The position numbers were made by a program, and so were the translations under genes. A DNA stretch of 64,000 bases from Collimonas humicola (GTDB lineage: Bacteria; Pseudomonadota; Gammaproteobacteria; Burkholderiales; Burkholderiaceae_D): contig NZ_JAGQEE010000001.1 of NCBI RefSeq assembly GCF_018304945.1, positions 682,001-746,000 on the forward strand, in the 5' to 3' direction. The notes under the pieces were generated by a model. It did not search any database. It saw only the letters and a program-made list of their open reading frames with translations, and was not told where the DNA came from. This document shows positions 1-9,468 of the stretch, one piece after another (the stretch's first letter is position 1; each line of letters begins with the position of its first letter).

Positions 1-573
1 TTCCAGATTGATAAAGTACAGGCCCTTAGATTTCCACGCATCTAATGTCGGCCATTGATCCCAGTTCGACCAATTTCCGTCCGATCTCCTGCAAGTCAGA
101 TAACGCCACGCGCGAATTGCTTCAGCCGGAACGCAAAAAATCGAATGCGCCGGCAAAAAACAGACAGGTCTGTATACTATGTTTGAATCGATCATATGGC
201 AAATGTTTCTCAATGTAAACAAGATTGAGGTGATTTTTTTGTAAGTTAATGCGGCGCAGGTGCTCGCCAGGAATGAGAAAGAAGCGTGAATCAAAGATCG
301 CATTTCGATCTGCAAAAACCATGATTGAGCGTTTGCTTTCTTGCGGAAAATGAAAGATTGGAAGCCATGCAGCGCCACGGAAAGGTCAAAATCCTGATTA
401 AAATCATAAGCTTGTAAAAAGCAGCCGGAGGCGTGGGAAAATACGCTGTTGCAGTGGCCGAACTTATGGTCGAATAGCGGGCCGCAGAGGCGGTTTCTAC
501 CCGAATTGTCCGGCGCCGGGCGGCTGCCGGTTTGTGTAGATTTTAATAATTTTTGTCGTTAACAGGAGATAGC
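1..573. other. Region upstream of gcvH, no confident gene
   Basis: No complete gene can be supported here. On the minus strand one frame runs from an ATG at 322 down to a TAA at 26-28 but is broken by a TGA at 122-124; the part after the TGA reads like real protein (ALSDLQEIGRKLVELGSM), so this may be the decayed end of a gene or chance. A palindrome at 158-175 is listed separately. I looked for a glycine riboswitch ahead of the gcv operon and could not recognise its conserved core, so none is called. Confidence 0.3.
158..175. promoter_or_regulatory. Palindromic operator-like site over a -10-like box
   Basis: ACAGAC-AG-GTCTGT at 160-173 is a perfect 6-2-6 palindrome and runs into TATACT at 174-179, a good -10-like hexamer. 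TetR-family repressors commonly bind palindromes of this kind. An 18-base site at 41998-42015 on the other strand matches 17 of 18 bases and is also followed by a TATA-rich box. The regulator is not in the window. Confidence 0.35.
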
Positions 574-954
574 ATGAGTCAGGTGAAATATACGGTTGAG
601 CATGAATGGCTGCGCGTTGAAGCCGATGGCGTGGTAACGGTCGGCATCACCGACTTCGCGCAGGGCCATCTGGGCGACCTGGTGTTCGTGCAACTGCCTG
701 CAGTCGGCGCCGAACTCGCCAAGGGCGATGAAGCCGCGGTGATTGAATCGGTCAAGGCCGCCAGTGAAATCATGATGCCGGTCGCAGGCACAGTCACCGA
801 GATCAACGCGGCGCTGGCCGATGCGCCGGAAACAATCAATGAAGATCCGCTGGGCGCCGGCTGGTTCTTCAAGATGAAAGTCAACGATGCAACTGAGTTG
901 AACAGTCTGATGGATGAAGCGGCTTATGCTGCCATGATCAAGGGCGAGGCTTAA
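574..954 (+). CDS. gcvH: Glycine cleavage system H protein
   Basis: Lipoyl carrier protein of the glycine cleavage complex: it takes the aminomethyl group from GcvP, passes it to GcvT and is reoxidised by dihydrolipoamide dehydrogenase. The 126-residue protein has the usual family length and the lipoylation motif ESVKAASE, with the modified lysine at residue 61. The ATG at 574 has an AGGAG ribosome site six bases upstream; an earlier TTG at 553 in the same frame lacks one and would add residues that do not fit the family. It is first in a gcvH-gcvP-gcvT unit, 55 bp before gcvP. The order differs from the common gcvT-gcvH-gcvP. Confidence 0.97.
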   Translation: MSQVKYTVEHEWLRVEADGVVTVGITDFAQGHLGDLVFVQLPAVGAELAKGDEAAVIESVKAASEIMMPVAGTVTEINAALADAPETINEDPLGAGWFFKMKVNDATELNSLMDEAAYAAMIKGEA

Positions 955-1009
955 GCAGCGGCAAAGGCAGCACGTAATTTTACTGTTCACACAAGAAGGA
1001 AAAGCATCC

Positions 1010-3874
1010 ATGACACAATCACGGCCTGCTCTTGAAGATCTGGCGCAACACGCCGATTTCATTGAACGCCACATCGGCCCGGATCACACCCAGCAAAAGG
1101 CCATGCTGACGGCGCTCGGCTTCGATTCTATCGAGGCATTGATACATAAAGTAGTACCGGACACCATCCTGGAAAAGCAACCGCTTGCTCTTGGCTCCCC
1201 TCGCAGCGAAGCCGAAACACTGGCGGCGTTGCGCCAGATTGCGAGCAAGAACCAGATGTTCAAGTCGCATATCGGCATGGGTTATTACAACTGCCATACG
1301 CCGACCGTCATCCTGCGCAACCTGCTGGAAAACCCGGCCTGGTATACCGCTTACACGCCGTACCAGCCTGAGATATCGCAGGGGCGGCTGGAAGCGCTGT
1401 TGAATTTCCAGACCATGATTACCGATCTCACCGGCATGGAAATCGCCAATGCGTCCCTGCTGGACGAGGCGACTGCCGCGGCCGAGGCCATGACCTTCTG
1501 CCAGCGCCTGTCCAAGAGCAAGAGCAAGATCTTCTTCGTTTCGCAAGACTGCTACCCGCAAACCATCGACGTGCTGCGCACCCGCGCCGCGCCGATCGGC
1601 GTCGAGGTGGTGGTCGGGGATCACCGCAAGGACCTGGAGCGGCTCGACTGCTTCGGCGTCTTGCTGCAATATCCGACCCTGAGCGGCGAGATCCACGACT
1701 ATGCCGACACCGTGCGCATGGCGCATGGCAAGCAAGCGCTGGCAGTGGTCGCGGCCGACCTGCTGGCGCTGACCCTGCTGACGCCGCCGGGCGAATTCGG
1801 CGCCGACGTCGTCATCGGCAGCGCCCAGCGCTTTGGCGTGCCGCTCGGTTACGGCGGCCCGCATGCAGCGTATTTCGCCACCCTCGATGCGCACAAGCGC
1901 GTCATGCCCGGACGGCTGGTGGGCGTTTCCATCGACAGCCGCGGCGAACCCGCTTACCGCCTGGCGATGCAAACCCGCGAACAGCATATCCGCCGCGAAA
2001 AAGCCACCAGCAATGTCTGCACCGCGCAAGTGCTGCTGGCCAATATCGCCAGCATGTATGCGGTTTATCACGGCCCGCAAGGCCTGAAGACGATTGCCCA
2101 GCGCGTGCACCGCCTGACCGCGATCCTGGCGGAAGGCCTGCGCCAGCTGCACCATGCCGTGCCGACCGCCAGCTTCTTCGACACCCTGACCGTGCATACC
2201 GGCGGCCATACCCAGGACATCCATGCAGCGGCGCGCGGCCAGATGATCAACCTGCGGCCGATCGACGACGGCAGCATCGGCATCGCGCTGGACGAAACCA
2301 GCACGCGCGCCGATGTCGAGGCGCTCTGGGGCATCTTTGCCGTCGGCAAGGCGCTGCCGGCGTTCGACCAGCTGGAAGCCGAAGCGGCAGAGCGCATCCC
2401 GGCATCGCTGGCGCGCAGCAGCGCCTATCTGACGCATCCGGTATTCAATAGCCATCACTCCGAAACCCAGATGCTGCGCTATCTGCGCGCACTGGCGGAC
2501 AAGGACCTGGCACTGGACCGCAGCATGATCCCGCTCGGCTCCTGCACCATGAAGCTTAACGCCACCACGGAAATGATCCCGGTGACCTGGCCCGAGTTCG
2601 GCTCGCTGCATCCGTTTGCGCCGCTCAACCAAGCCCAGGGCTACCAGCAGCTGGTGACCGACCTGGAGCAGATGCTGTGCGTCTGCACCGGCTACGATGC
2701 AGTATCGCTGCAGCCGAACGCCGGTTCGCAAGGCGAGTACGCCGGCCTGCTGGCGATCCGCGCCTACCATCAGAGCCGCGGCGAAGGCCAGCGCAACATC
2801 TGCCTGATCCCGAGTTCGGCGCATGGCACCAATCCTGCCACTGCCCACATGGCCGGCATGCAGGTGGTGGTGGTGCAATGTGACGAGCAAGGCAACGTCA
2901 ATGTCGGCGACCTGCGCGCCAAGGCTGACGAGCACGCCGGCGACCTGGCGGCGCTGATGATCACCTATCCGTCGACCCACGGCGTGTTCGAAGAAGCGAT
3001 CGGCGAGATCTGCGACATCGTCCATGCCCACGGCGGCCAGGTGTATATCGACGGCGCCAACATGAACGCCATGGTCGGCTTGTGCGCGCCGGGCAAATTC
3101 GGCGGCGACGTTTCGCACCTGAACCTGCACAAGACCTTCTGCATCCCGCATGGCGGCGGCGGTCCAGGCGTCGGCCCGATCGGCGTCAAGAGCCACCTGG
3201 CGCCTTTCCTGCCAGGCCATCGCATGCTGGAGAACGGCATCGCGCCGGTTTCTGCCGCGCCTTGGGGCAGCGCCAGCATCCTGCCTATCACCTGGGCTTA
3301 CATCACATTGATGGGCGCGAAGGGCTTGCAGCAGGCCAGCGAGATCGCCATCCTCAACGCCAACTACATCGTGCACCGGCTGGCGCCGCATTACCCGATC
3401 CTGTACACCGGCAGCAACGGCCTGGTGGCGCATGAAGGCATCATCGACCTGCGGCCGCTGAAGGACAAGACCGGCATCACGGTGGAAGATGTCGCCAAGC
3501 GCCTGATCGACTACGGCTTCCATGCCCCGACCATGTCGTTCCCGGTGGCTGGCACCCTGATGATCGAGCCGACCGAAAGCGAATCCAAGGAAGAGCTGGA
3601 CCGCTTCTGCGACGCCATGATCGCTATCCGGGAAGAAATCCGGGCAGTCGAGAACGGCGACATCCAGGCCGAGCAGACAGCTCTGCGACATGCGCCGCAT
3701 ACTGCGCAGGATTTGACCGACGAATGGTCGCGTGTCTATTCGCGCGAGCAGGCGGTGTATCCGCTGAAGTCGCTGCGCAAGGACAAGTACTGGCCGCCGG
3801 TCGGCCGTATCGACAACGTCTACGGCGACCGCAACCTGGTCTGTTCCTGCCCGCCGATGTCGGATTACGAGTAA
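1010..3874 (+). CDS. gcvP: Glycine dehydrogenase (decarboxylating), P protein
   Basis: PLP enzyme that decarboxylates glycine and loads the aminomethyl group on lipoyl-GcvH. At 954 residues it is the fused, full-length proteobacterial form, with an N-terminal half ([13 protein letters not shown] near residue 85) and a C-terminal half holding the PLP lysine in [16 protein letters not shown], lysine about residue 708, followed by the glycine-rich loop. The ATG at 1010 follows an AGAAGGAAA ribosome site. It lies between gcvH and gcvT on one strand; a strong hairpin sits in the 133-bp gap before gcvT. Confidence 0.97.
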   Translation: MTQSRPALEDLAQHADFIERHIGPDHTQQKAMLTALGFDSIEALIHKVVPDTILEKQPLALGSPRSEAETLAALRQIASKNQMFKSHIGMGYYNCHTPTVILRNLLENPAWYTAYTPYQPEISQGRLEALLNFQTMITDLTGMEIANASLLDEATAAAEAMTFCQRLSKSKSKIFFVSQDCYPQTIDVLRTRAAPIGVEVVVGDHRKDLERLDCFGVLLQYPTLSGEIHDYADTVRMAHGKQALAVVAADLLALTLLTPPGEFGADVVIGSAQRFGVPLGYGGPHAAYFATLDAHKRVMPGRLVGVSIDSRGEPAYRLAMQTREQHIRREKATSNVCTAQVLLANIASMYAVYHGPQGLKTIAQRVHRLTAILAEGLRQLHHAVPTASFFDTLTVHTGGHTQDIHAAARGQMINLRPIDDGSIGIALDETSTRADVEALWGIFAVGKALPAFDQLEAEAAERIPASLARSSAYLTHPVFNSHHSETQMLRYLRALADKDLALDRSMIPLGSCTMKLNATTEMIPVTWPEFGSLHPFAPLNQAQGYQQLVTDLEQMLCVCTGYDAVSLQPNAGSQGEYAGLLAIRAYHQSRGEGQRNICLIPSSAHGTNPATAHMAGMQVVVVQCDEQGNVNVGDLRAKADEHAGDLAALMITYPSTHGVFEEAIGEICDIVHAHGGQVYIDGANMNAMVGLCAPGKFGGDVSHLNLHKTFCIPHGGGGPGVGPIGVKSHLAPFLPGHRMLENGIAPVSAAPWGSASILPITWAYITLMGAKGLQQASEIAILNANYIVHRLAPHYPILYTGSNGLVAHEGIIDLRPLKDKTGITVEDVAKRLIDYGFHAPTMSFPVAGTLMIEPTESESKEELDRFCDAMIAIREEIRAVENGDIQAEQTALRHAPHTAQDLTDEWSRVYSREQAVYPLKSLRKDKYWPPVGRIDNVYGDRNLVCSCPPMSDYE

Positions 3875-3895
3875 GAGGCCTGGTTCGGGATAGCG

Positions 3896-3941
3896 CAGTG
3901 CAAGCAGCGGAGCCGCTCAGGCGGACCCGCTGCTTGCACTG
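3896..3941. repeat. Strong hairpin in the gcvP-gcvT gap
   Basis: A perfect 15-bp inverted repeat (arms 3896-3910 and 3927-3941; arm core AGTGCAAGCAGCGG) encloses a 16-base loop that can itself form a small CCGC/GCGG stem. There is no T-run after it, so it is not a typical intrinsic terminator. It could stabilise the gcvHP transcript end, attenuate gcvT, or bind a protein. Confidence 0.5.
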
Positions 3942-4007
3942 GGCTGCCGGTCTGCCCTCTATCTTTTGCGCATCATGCGCATGTATAAATGAAAAGGACA
4001 CATTCCC

Positions 4008-5138
4008 ATGTCTGATACCAGTAGCGCCACCGCTTCAGCGCGCACAGCACTCTACGACCTGCATATCGAACTCGGCGCCAAGATGGTGCCGTTCGCCGGC
4101 TACGACATGCCGCTGCAATACCCGAGCGGCATCCTCAAGGAACACAAGCACACCCGCGCCCAGGCCGGCCTGTTCGACGTTTCGCACATGGGCCAGCTGC
4201 GCCTGAGCGGCCCGGACGCCGCGGCTGCGCTGGAATCGCTAGTGCCGGTCGATATCGTCGACCTGCCGGCAAACCGCCAGCGCTACGCCGTGTTTACCAA
4301 CCCGCAAGGCGGCATCCTGGATGACCTGATGGTCAGCAACGGCGGCGACCATCTGTTCCTGGTGGTGAACGCCGCCTGCAAGCAGCAGGATACCGCGCAC
4401 TTGCGCCAGCATCTTGCCGGCCGTTGCCAGATCGAAGAACTGAGCGACCGTTCCCTGCTGGCCTTGCAGGGGCCGGCCGCCGCTGCGGTGCTGGCGCGCC
4501 TGGCGCCGGAAACGGCGCAGATGGTCTTCATGCAGACCGGCAAAGTCACGCTGGCCGGCGCCGAATGTTTCATCAGCCGTTCCGGCTATACCGGCGAAGA
4601 CGGTTTTGAAATCTCCGTGCCGAACGCTCAGGCGGAAGCGTTGGCGCGGCTGCTGCTGGCGCAGGAAGAAGTTGCGCCGATCGGCCTCGGCGCTCGCGAT
4701 TCGCTGCGGCTGGAAGCCGGCCTGTGCCTGTATGGGCACGATATGGACGGCTCCACCACGCCGGTCGAAGCCAGCCTGACCTGGGCATTGTCCAAGGTGC
4801 GGCGTCCCGGCGGCGCCCGTGCCGGCGCTTATCCTGGCGCTGCGCAGATTGAGCAGCACCTGGCACAAGGCGTCAGCCGCAAGCGAGTAGGGCTGCTGCC
4901 GCTGGAACGCATGCCGGTGCGCGAAGGCGCGGAACTGGTCGATGCCGGCGGCAAGGTGATCGGCAAGGTCACCAGCGGCGGCTTCGGGCCGACGCTGGAT
5001 AAGCCGGTGGCAATGGGCTATGTCGAGACGGCATTCGCCAAGGTCGGCACCCAGCTGCATGCATTGGTGCGCGGCAAACCGGTGCCGATCGAAGTGGCGG
5101 CCATGCCGTTTACGCCGGCGCGCTATTTCCGCGGCTGA
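4008..5138 (+). CDS. gcvT: Aminomethyltransferase, glycine cleavage T protein
   Basis: Tetrahydrofolate-dependent enzyme that releases ammonia from the aminomethyl-lipoyl H protein and makes methylene-THF. The 376 residues match the family. Typical features are YDLHIELGAKMVPFAGYDMPLQY near the start, the FDVSHMGQ motif with its catalytic aspartate, RSGYTGEDGFEI in the middle, and the C-terminal barrel domain beginning around RKRVGLLPL. It follows gcvP by 133 bp and ends only about 10 bp from the convergent rhodanese gene, so no room is left for a separate terminator between them. Confidence 0.96.
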   Translation: MSDTSSATASARTALYDLHIELGAKMVPFAGYDMPLQYPSGILKEHKHTRAQAGLFDVSHMGQLRLSGPDAAAALESLVPVDIVDLPANRQRYAVFTNPQGGILDDLMVSNGGDHLFLVVNAACKQQDTAHLRQHLAGRCQIEELSDRSLLALQGPAAAAVLARLAPETAQMVFMQTGKVTLAGAECFISRSGYTGEDGFEISVPNAQAEALARLLLAQEEVAPIGLGARDSLRLEAGLCLYGHDMDGSTTPVEASLTWALSKVRRPGGARAGAYPGAAQIEQHLAQGVSRKRVGLLPLERMPVREGAELVDAGGKVIGKVTSGGFGPTLDKPVAMGYVETAFAKVGTQLHALVRGKPVPIEVAAMPFTPARYFRG

Positions 5139-5148
5139 TCCAGGCTGC

Positions 5149-6783
5149 TCAAATCACGAAGAACCCGTGCGTGCCGTCTGCCGCCAGCTGCGCTACCAGG
5201 CCGTATTCCCAGTCCAGGTAGGCTTGCATGGCGGCGGCCGGATTGCCGGTGCCTTCGTACGGGCGGCGATAACGGTCGATGCGGGGCGAGGCTAGCGCAG
5301 TCTCGCCCGACTGCGCAGGCAGCCCGGCGGCGATCCATGCGGCGGTGCCGCCGGCCAGCACGAATACAGGGCGTTCCGTCAGCAGCTGCAGATCGCCGGC
5401 GGCATAATGCGCCGACAGGCTGTCGCCGCTGGCGAGGACATAGCGTGCGGCACCCGGTGTTTGCTGCAATACCGCTGCCAGCTGCGAGCGCAAGGCGAAG
5501 CGGGCGCCGGGAATATGCTGCCTGGCATAGCTGGCGCTGCTGCTGAAGTCGAGCAGCACGGTTGCCTGATTGCTGGAATCGTCCAGCCATTGCGCAAGTT
5601 CTGCGGCAGATACCGGAGCGGAAGGCGGCAAGGGCGGCAGCGTCGGCTGCGGCTGGCCGGCCTCGCTGAAATCGGCCTGCTGCAATCCGTCCAGCACGTG
5701 GACATCCCATCCCATCTGCGCCAGCCACGAAGCCGTCATGTTGGCGCGCACGCCGTCGTCGTCCGCCAGCACGATGCGGGCGCCGCGCACCGGCGCAACA
5801 TGGTCGGTTTCCTGCACCAGCTGGCCGCCCGGCGCGCAGCTGAAGCCGGGCAGATGACCGGCAATATATTCTTCCGGCGTACGTACATCCAGGCGGTAAG
5901 TGGTGCGGCCGTTTTCCTGTTGCCAGCCTTGCAGCAGCGCCAGGCTGGCGCGGCCGACTTTGGCGCGGTCCGCAACGTTCCGGCTGGCGGCCTTTGCCTG
6001 TTCCTGATGTCCGGCCGCGTTCAGCGCGTCGGCATGGCCTGAGAATCTCTGCGTTTTTCCATGTTCCAGCTGCTGGCCGGCCAGGGTCCAGCCGATCGTG
6101 CCGTTGCGCAGGGCGCTGACCGGATTCGGAATGCCGGCGTTGATCAGCGACTGGCTGCCGATGATGCTGCGCGTACGGCCGGCGCAATTGACGATGATCC
6201 TGGTTTCCGTGCGCGGCGCCAGCGCCCGTGCGCGCAGCACCAGTTCCGCGCCGGGAACGCTGACGCCGCCGGGGATGCTCATGGTGTGGTATTCGTCGTA
6301 GCGGCGTGCATCCAGCACCACTACATCCGCCCCGGCATCCAGCAAGGCCTTGACTTCCGGCGCCGATAGAGACGGCGTATGACGCTGCGATTCAACCAGT
6401 TCGCCGAAAGCCTTGCTGGCGGAATTGACGTCGCGGAAAATCTCGCCGCCGGCGGCGCGCCAGCCTTGCAAGCCGCCCTCCAGCAAATGCACCGCGTCAT
6501 AGCCTAGCTGCAGCAGGCGCCGCGCTGCCGGCAACGCCAGTCCTTCGCCGTCGTCATAGACAACGATGGCGGTGCCGCGGCGCGGAATGCGGGCATAGGC
6601 TTCCAGCTCGATGCGGCCCAGCGGCAGGTTGGCGGCGAACAGGGGATGCGCTTCGGCGAACGGCGCTTCTTCGCGCACGTCCAGCAAGGCCAGTTCTTGC
6701 CGTGCCACCAGTGCGGCACGGATTTGCTGGAATGAGAGGGTGGGGATGGCTGTTGCGGGATGGCCGGCAATATTGGCTGTCAT
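5149..6783 (-). CDS. Four-domain rhodanese-like protein
   Basis: A 544-residue protein of four tandem rhodanese folds, each marked by a LLDVRE/VLDARRYDEY/RLDVRTPEEY/VLLDFSSSASY strand and a GG-W end. Only the second domain keeps a catalytic cysteine (VNCAGRTRS, Cys200); the loops of the others read YDDGEG, LADDDGV and LASGDSL. It should therefore be a single-site sulfurtransferase with three structural or substrate-binding domains. Its ATG overlaps the TGA of the cysteine dioxygenase gene (ATGA), showing translational coupling and a joint role in cysteine or sulfinate sulfur oxidation. Cytoplasmic; no signal peptide is seen. Confidence 0.88.
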   Translation of the reverse strand: MTANIAGHPATAIPTLSFQQIRAALVARQELALLDVREEAPFAEAHPLFAANLPLGRIELEAYARIPRRGTAIVVYDDGEGLALPAARRLLQLGYDAVHLLEGGLQGWRAAGGEIFRDVNSASKAFGELVESQRHTPSLSAPEVKALLDAGADVVVLDARRYDEYHTMSIPGGVSVPGAELVLRARALAPRTETRIIVNCAGRTRSIIGSQSLINAGIPNPVSALRNGTIGWTLAGQQLEHGKTQRFSGHADALNAAGHQEQAKAASRNVADRAKVGRASLALLQGWQQENGRTTYRLDVRTPEEYIAGHLPGFSCAPGGQLVQETDHVAPVRGARIVLADDDGVRANMTASWLAQMGWDVHVLDGLQQADFSEAGQPQPTLPPLPPSAPVSAAELAQWLDDSSNQATVLLDFSSSASYARQHIPGARFALRSQLAAVLQQTPGAARYVLASGDSLSAHYAAGDLQLLTERPVFVLAGGTAAWIAAGLPAQSGETALASPRIDRYRRPYEGTGNPAAAMQAYLDWEYGLVAQLAADGTHGFFVI

Positions 6784-7388
6784 GTATTCTTCAGTTCGCT
6801 GGAAAGGTCCCAGATATTCGGCAGCTGGGAGTTGGAATAACCGGAAATGAAAGGCTTGCTGCTGCCATCCTCCGCGTACACCGAGCGCCTGACCGCACCG
6901 ATGTTGGCGCCGTATACGTGGATGCTGACCGACGCCTGGTCCGGGCAAGCATTGCAGACCTTGTGGATGTCGCCGACGGCGGGCGATACCGCCTCGACCA
7001 TGCCGGGCAGCAGCTTGACCGCCGCACCGTCCGGCCGCAGGCAGCCGTCGTCTCCGGCCTTGTATGCCTGCGCGTATTCGGCGCCGCGCAACATGCCGAC
7101 CAGGCCCCATACCGTGTGGTCATGGATGGGCGTCGCCTGTCCCGGCCCCCAGACGAAGCTGACGATCGAAAAGCGTTCGGCCGAATCGACGTGCAGCAAG
7201 TATTGCTGGTAGCGCTCCGGCAGCGCCTGCGCGCAAGCATCCGGCAGCCAGTCGTCGCTTGCGATCAGTTGCCGCAGCAGGGTGCCGCCTTCTTGCAGGA
7301 TGCGGCTTTCGGCAGGTTTGCTGTCAAGCAGTTCGGCCAAAGAGCGGATAAAGTTGCGCAGCCTGGCGGGGTTGTGGGATGGGGACAT
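6780..7388 (-). CDS. Cysteine dioxygenase type I
   Basis: Iron-dependent cupin enzyme that oxidises cysteine to cysteine sulfinate. The 202-residue protein carries the metal ligands of the family: HDH in the stretch GPGQATPIHDHTVWG (His89 and His91) and a third histidine in AVGDIHKV (about His142). The length matches bacterial cysteine dioxygenases. It is first in a two-gene operon whose second gene, the rhodanese protein, starts within its stop codon. 3-mercaptopropionate dioxygenase is a close relative and cannot be excluded by reading alone. Confidence 0.9.
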   Translation of the reverse strand: MSPSHNPARLRNFIRSLAELLDSKPAESRILQEGGTLLRQLIASDDWLPDACAQALPERYQQYLLHVDSAERFSIVSFVWGPGQATPIHDHTVWGLVGMLRGAEYAQAYKAGDDGCLRPDGAAVKLLPGMVEAVSPAVGDIHKVCNACPDQASVSIHVYGANIGAVRRSVYAEDGSSKPFISGYSNSQLPNIWDLSSELKNT

Positions 7389-7477
7389 GCTTGGCCTGAC
7401 TTCGTCGATGAATGCTGGAGGGACTTGGCCTTGTATTGTAATCCAGCTTGCCTGTCGGTTTTGCGCCGGCGCGGGCC

Positions 7478-8374
7478 TCAGACCGGCACGTCGCCTTCAA
7501 CCGTAGTCCGGTACAGGGTGCGCCGCAGATGCTGGGGCGTGATGGCGGCATAGTGCACGGTGCTGCGGTTATCCCAGAACACCATGTCATGGGCATGCCA
7601 TTGATGGCGGTAGACGTTTTCGGCGCGTATCGTGTGTTCATGCAGGAAACGCAGCAGCGCCGCGCTTTCATCCGGCGGCAGGCCGACGATGTGCGAGGTA
7701 AATCCTTCGCTGACGAAGAGCGCCTTGCGGCCGCTTTCCGGATGCACGCGGATCACCGGATGCTCGACTTCCGGCACCTCGTCGATCTGCCTTTGCGTGA
7801 GGTCGGCGCGCCACGGCGACAGCTTCTGCAGGCGCCGGTAGCGGTACACATAGGAATGCACCGCGCGCCGGCCTTCCAGCGTCCGCCTGACGTCGGCCGG
7901 CAAGGTGTCGTAGGCTCTGAACATGTTGGCGAACAGGGTGTCGCCTTGTTCCGCCGGCAATTCTTGCGCGTGCAGCAGCGAGCCCAGGCTGGGCCTGGGC
8001 ATGTACGACAGGTCGGAATGCCAGTCGGCGCCGGCATCGACCAGGCCGATCGGCTTGCCGTTTTCGATGACATTGGAAACGATCAGGATTTCAGGATGGC
8101 CGGGCAGGTGGAAACGGTTCAGCACATGGATTTGCAGCGGACCGAAGCAGCGGCTGAAAGCCACGTGCTGCTCGGGTGTGATGCGCTGCTCGCGGAACAC
8201 CAGCAGGCCGTGCTTGACCAGGGCCATGCGTATGCGCGCCAGATCCAGCCCGGACAGTGGCAAGTTGAGGTCGAGGCCGGTGATTTCCGCGCCCAGCGGG
8301 CCACTGATCGGCGTGATCTGGAATGCCTGGGAGGGCATGCCCGGAGGAGTGGCTGTATCGATGGCAATAGACAT
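7478..8374 (-). CDS. TauD/TfdA-family 2-oxoglutarate dioxygenase
   Basis: Fe(II)/2-oxoglutarate-dependent oxygenase of the TauD/TfdA type. The facial triad is visible: WHSDLS (His119, Asp121) and a distal histidine in STVHYAAI (about His274), followed by the arginine of RRTLYRTTVEGD that holds 2-oxoglutarate. Length (298 residues from the ATG at 8374) fits; a second ATG at 8404 in frame is possible, and neither has a strong ribosome site. The adjacent cysteine dioxygenase operon hints at sulfonate or taurine sulfur supply, but the substrate is not shown by sequence. Confidence 0.85.
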   Translation of the reverse strand: MSIAIDTATPPGMPSQAFQITPISGPLGAEITGLDLNLPLSGLDLARIRMALVKHGLLVFREQRITPEQHVAFSRCFGPLQIHVLNRFHLPGHPEILIVSNVIENGKPIGLVDAGADWHSDLSYMPRPSLGSLLHAQELPAEQGDTLFANMFRAYDTLPADVRRTLEGRRAVHSYVYRYRRLQKLSPWRADLTQRQIDEVPEVEHPVIRVHPESGRKALFVSEGFTSHIVGLPPDESAALLRFLHEHTIRAENVYRHQWHAHDMVFWDNRSTVHYAAITPQHLRRTLYRTTVEGDVPV

Positions 8375-8528
8375 AAGATGGCTTTGGTAACGGAGCGGGT
8401 GCATGGTTTTCGCAGGCGGCGTCTGTCAAAAACAACATTACACCCGCTTAAGCCTGGCAGCGGCAAATAATGGATTCTCATATCCATATGCGGTCCGCAG
8501 CCGCCGGCTGCCTGGCCGGGGACCTGAG

Positions 8529-9302
8529 TTAGCGTTTTGCCGCCACCAGGCAGAACATTGCGCCTTGCGGGTCAAATCCCTGCAGTATCCAGCTGCCGCC
8601 CGGGACCTGGTGCGGTCCCATGATGATCTTGCCGCCGCCGGCGTTCACGCGCTCAACCGCGGCGTCGATGGCTTCTACATTGATGTAGTACAGCCAGCAA
8701 GGCGCCGGCATGTCGGCAGTCTTGGTCATCATGCCGCCGAGCGGCGCGCCGCCGGTGGCGAAAGTCTGGTAGACGCCCATAGGCCCTATGTCGATGGCTT
8801 CTGCCTTGGTCCAGCCGAACAGGCCGGCATAGAAGGCAAAAGCGCTGTCGAGATCGCCGGCATGCAGCTCATGCCAGCCGAAGTGGCCGGGCGTGCCGGG
8901 AGCCGGCGGCGCCGGCTGGGCCTCGCTATTGCCTTTGAACAGGATGAAACCGGCGCCATGCGGATCGGCCGCCACGGCAAAGCGGCCGACGCCGGGAATG
9001 TCGGCCGGCGCGCGGCGGATCGAGCCGCCTGCGGCCGTTACCCGCGCAGCGTAGTCGTCGACATCGCTGACCGCGATATAACCCATCCAGCAAGGCTTGG
9101 CGCCCATGGCGCGCGCCTCCTCCGGAATCGCCATCAGGCCGCCGACCATGATGTCGCCCGCCGACAGGATGGTGTAGGCGGGGCCGCCCATGCCGGCGTC
9201 CTGCATCTTCCAGCCGACCACGCTGCTGTAGAAAGCCTCGGCGGCCTTGGTGTCGCTGGTCATGACGTCGTACCACACGAATTTTGCCTGGTTAGCTGAC
9301 AT
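8529..9302 (-). CDS. VOC-family protein with two glyoxalase-like domains
   Basis: A 257-residue protein with two vicinal-oxygen-chelate modules: the first begins KFVWYDVMTSDTKAAEAFYSS, the second GHFGWHELHAGDLDSAFAFY, each ending near a DPxGA-F or DPQGAMFCLV strand. This is the pattern of small actinomycete and proteobacterial VOC proteins such as the 27-kDa antigen family; the reaction is unknown. The ATG at 9302 was chosen over the longer frame because AAAGGAG lies just upstream. It is divergent from a MarR gene, with an operator-like palindrome nearer that gene. Confidence 0.8.
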   Translation of the reverse strand: MSANQAKFVWYDVMTSDTKAAEAFYSSVVGWKMQDAGMGGPAYTILSAGDIMVGGLMAIPEEARAMGAKPCWMGYIAVSDVDDYAARVTAAGGSIRRAPADIPGVGRFAVAADPHGAGFILFKGNSEAQPAPPAPGTPGHFGWHELHAGDLDSAFAFYAGLFGWTKAEAIDIGPMGVYQTFATGGAPLGGMMTKTADMPAPCWLYYINVEAIDAAVERVNAGGGKIIMGPHQVPGGSWILQGFDPQGAMFCLVAAKR

Positions 9303-9417
9303 GTCGACTGCTCCTTTGGGTGGGGTGGGTGAAGTTGCAATTATAGCCACAGCTGCACTTGCAGAGGCATGAATCAATGTAGGCGATCAGGCGGCAAGCG
9401 AAAAGGCCTGAAACACT

Positions 9418-9451
9418 ATATGAAGGAAAACTTTGTAGTTTGTCTTCATAT
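9418..9451. promoter_or_regulatory. Candidate MarR operator and promoter
   Basis: Imperfect inverted repeat with 15-base arms, 9418-9432 and 9437-9451, matching at 13 of 15 positions (ATATGAAG at one edge and CTTCATAT at the other). It lies 18 bp upstream of the marR-type start and within the region divergent from the VOC gene, as expected for MarR autoregulation. Confidence 0.5.
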
Positions 9452-9468
9452 GTACTAGACTATGCGGC

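Noticed and set aside
1-573. Glycine riboswitch ahead of gcvH
   Set aside because: Expected from the operon's biology, but I could not find its conserved core by eye. A covariance-model search would settle it.
1019-3700. 893-codon open frame on the minus strand opposite gcvP
   Set aside because: It is a shadow caused by GC-rich codon use; gcvP on the plus strand is unmistakable and the minus-strand product is Arg/Gln/His-rich with no known motif.
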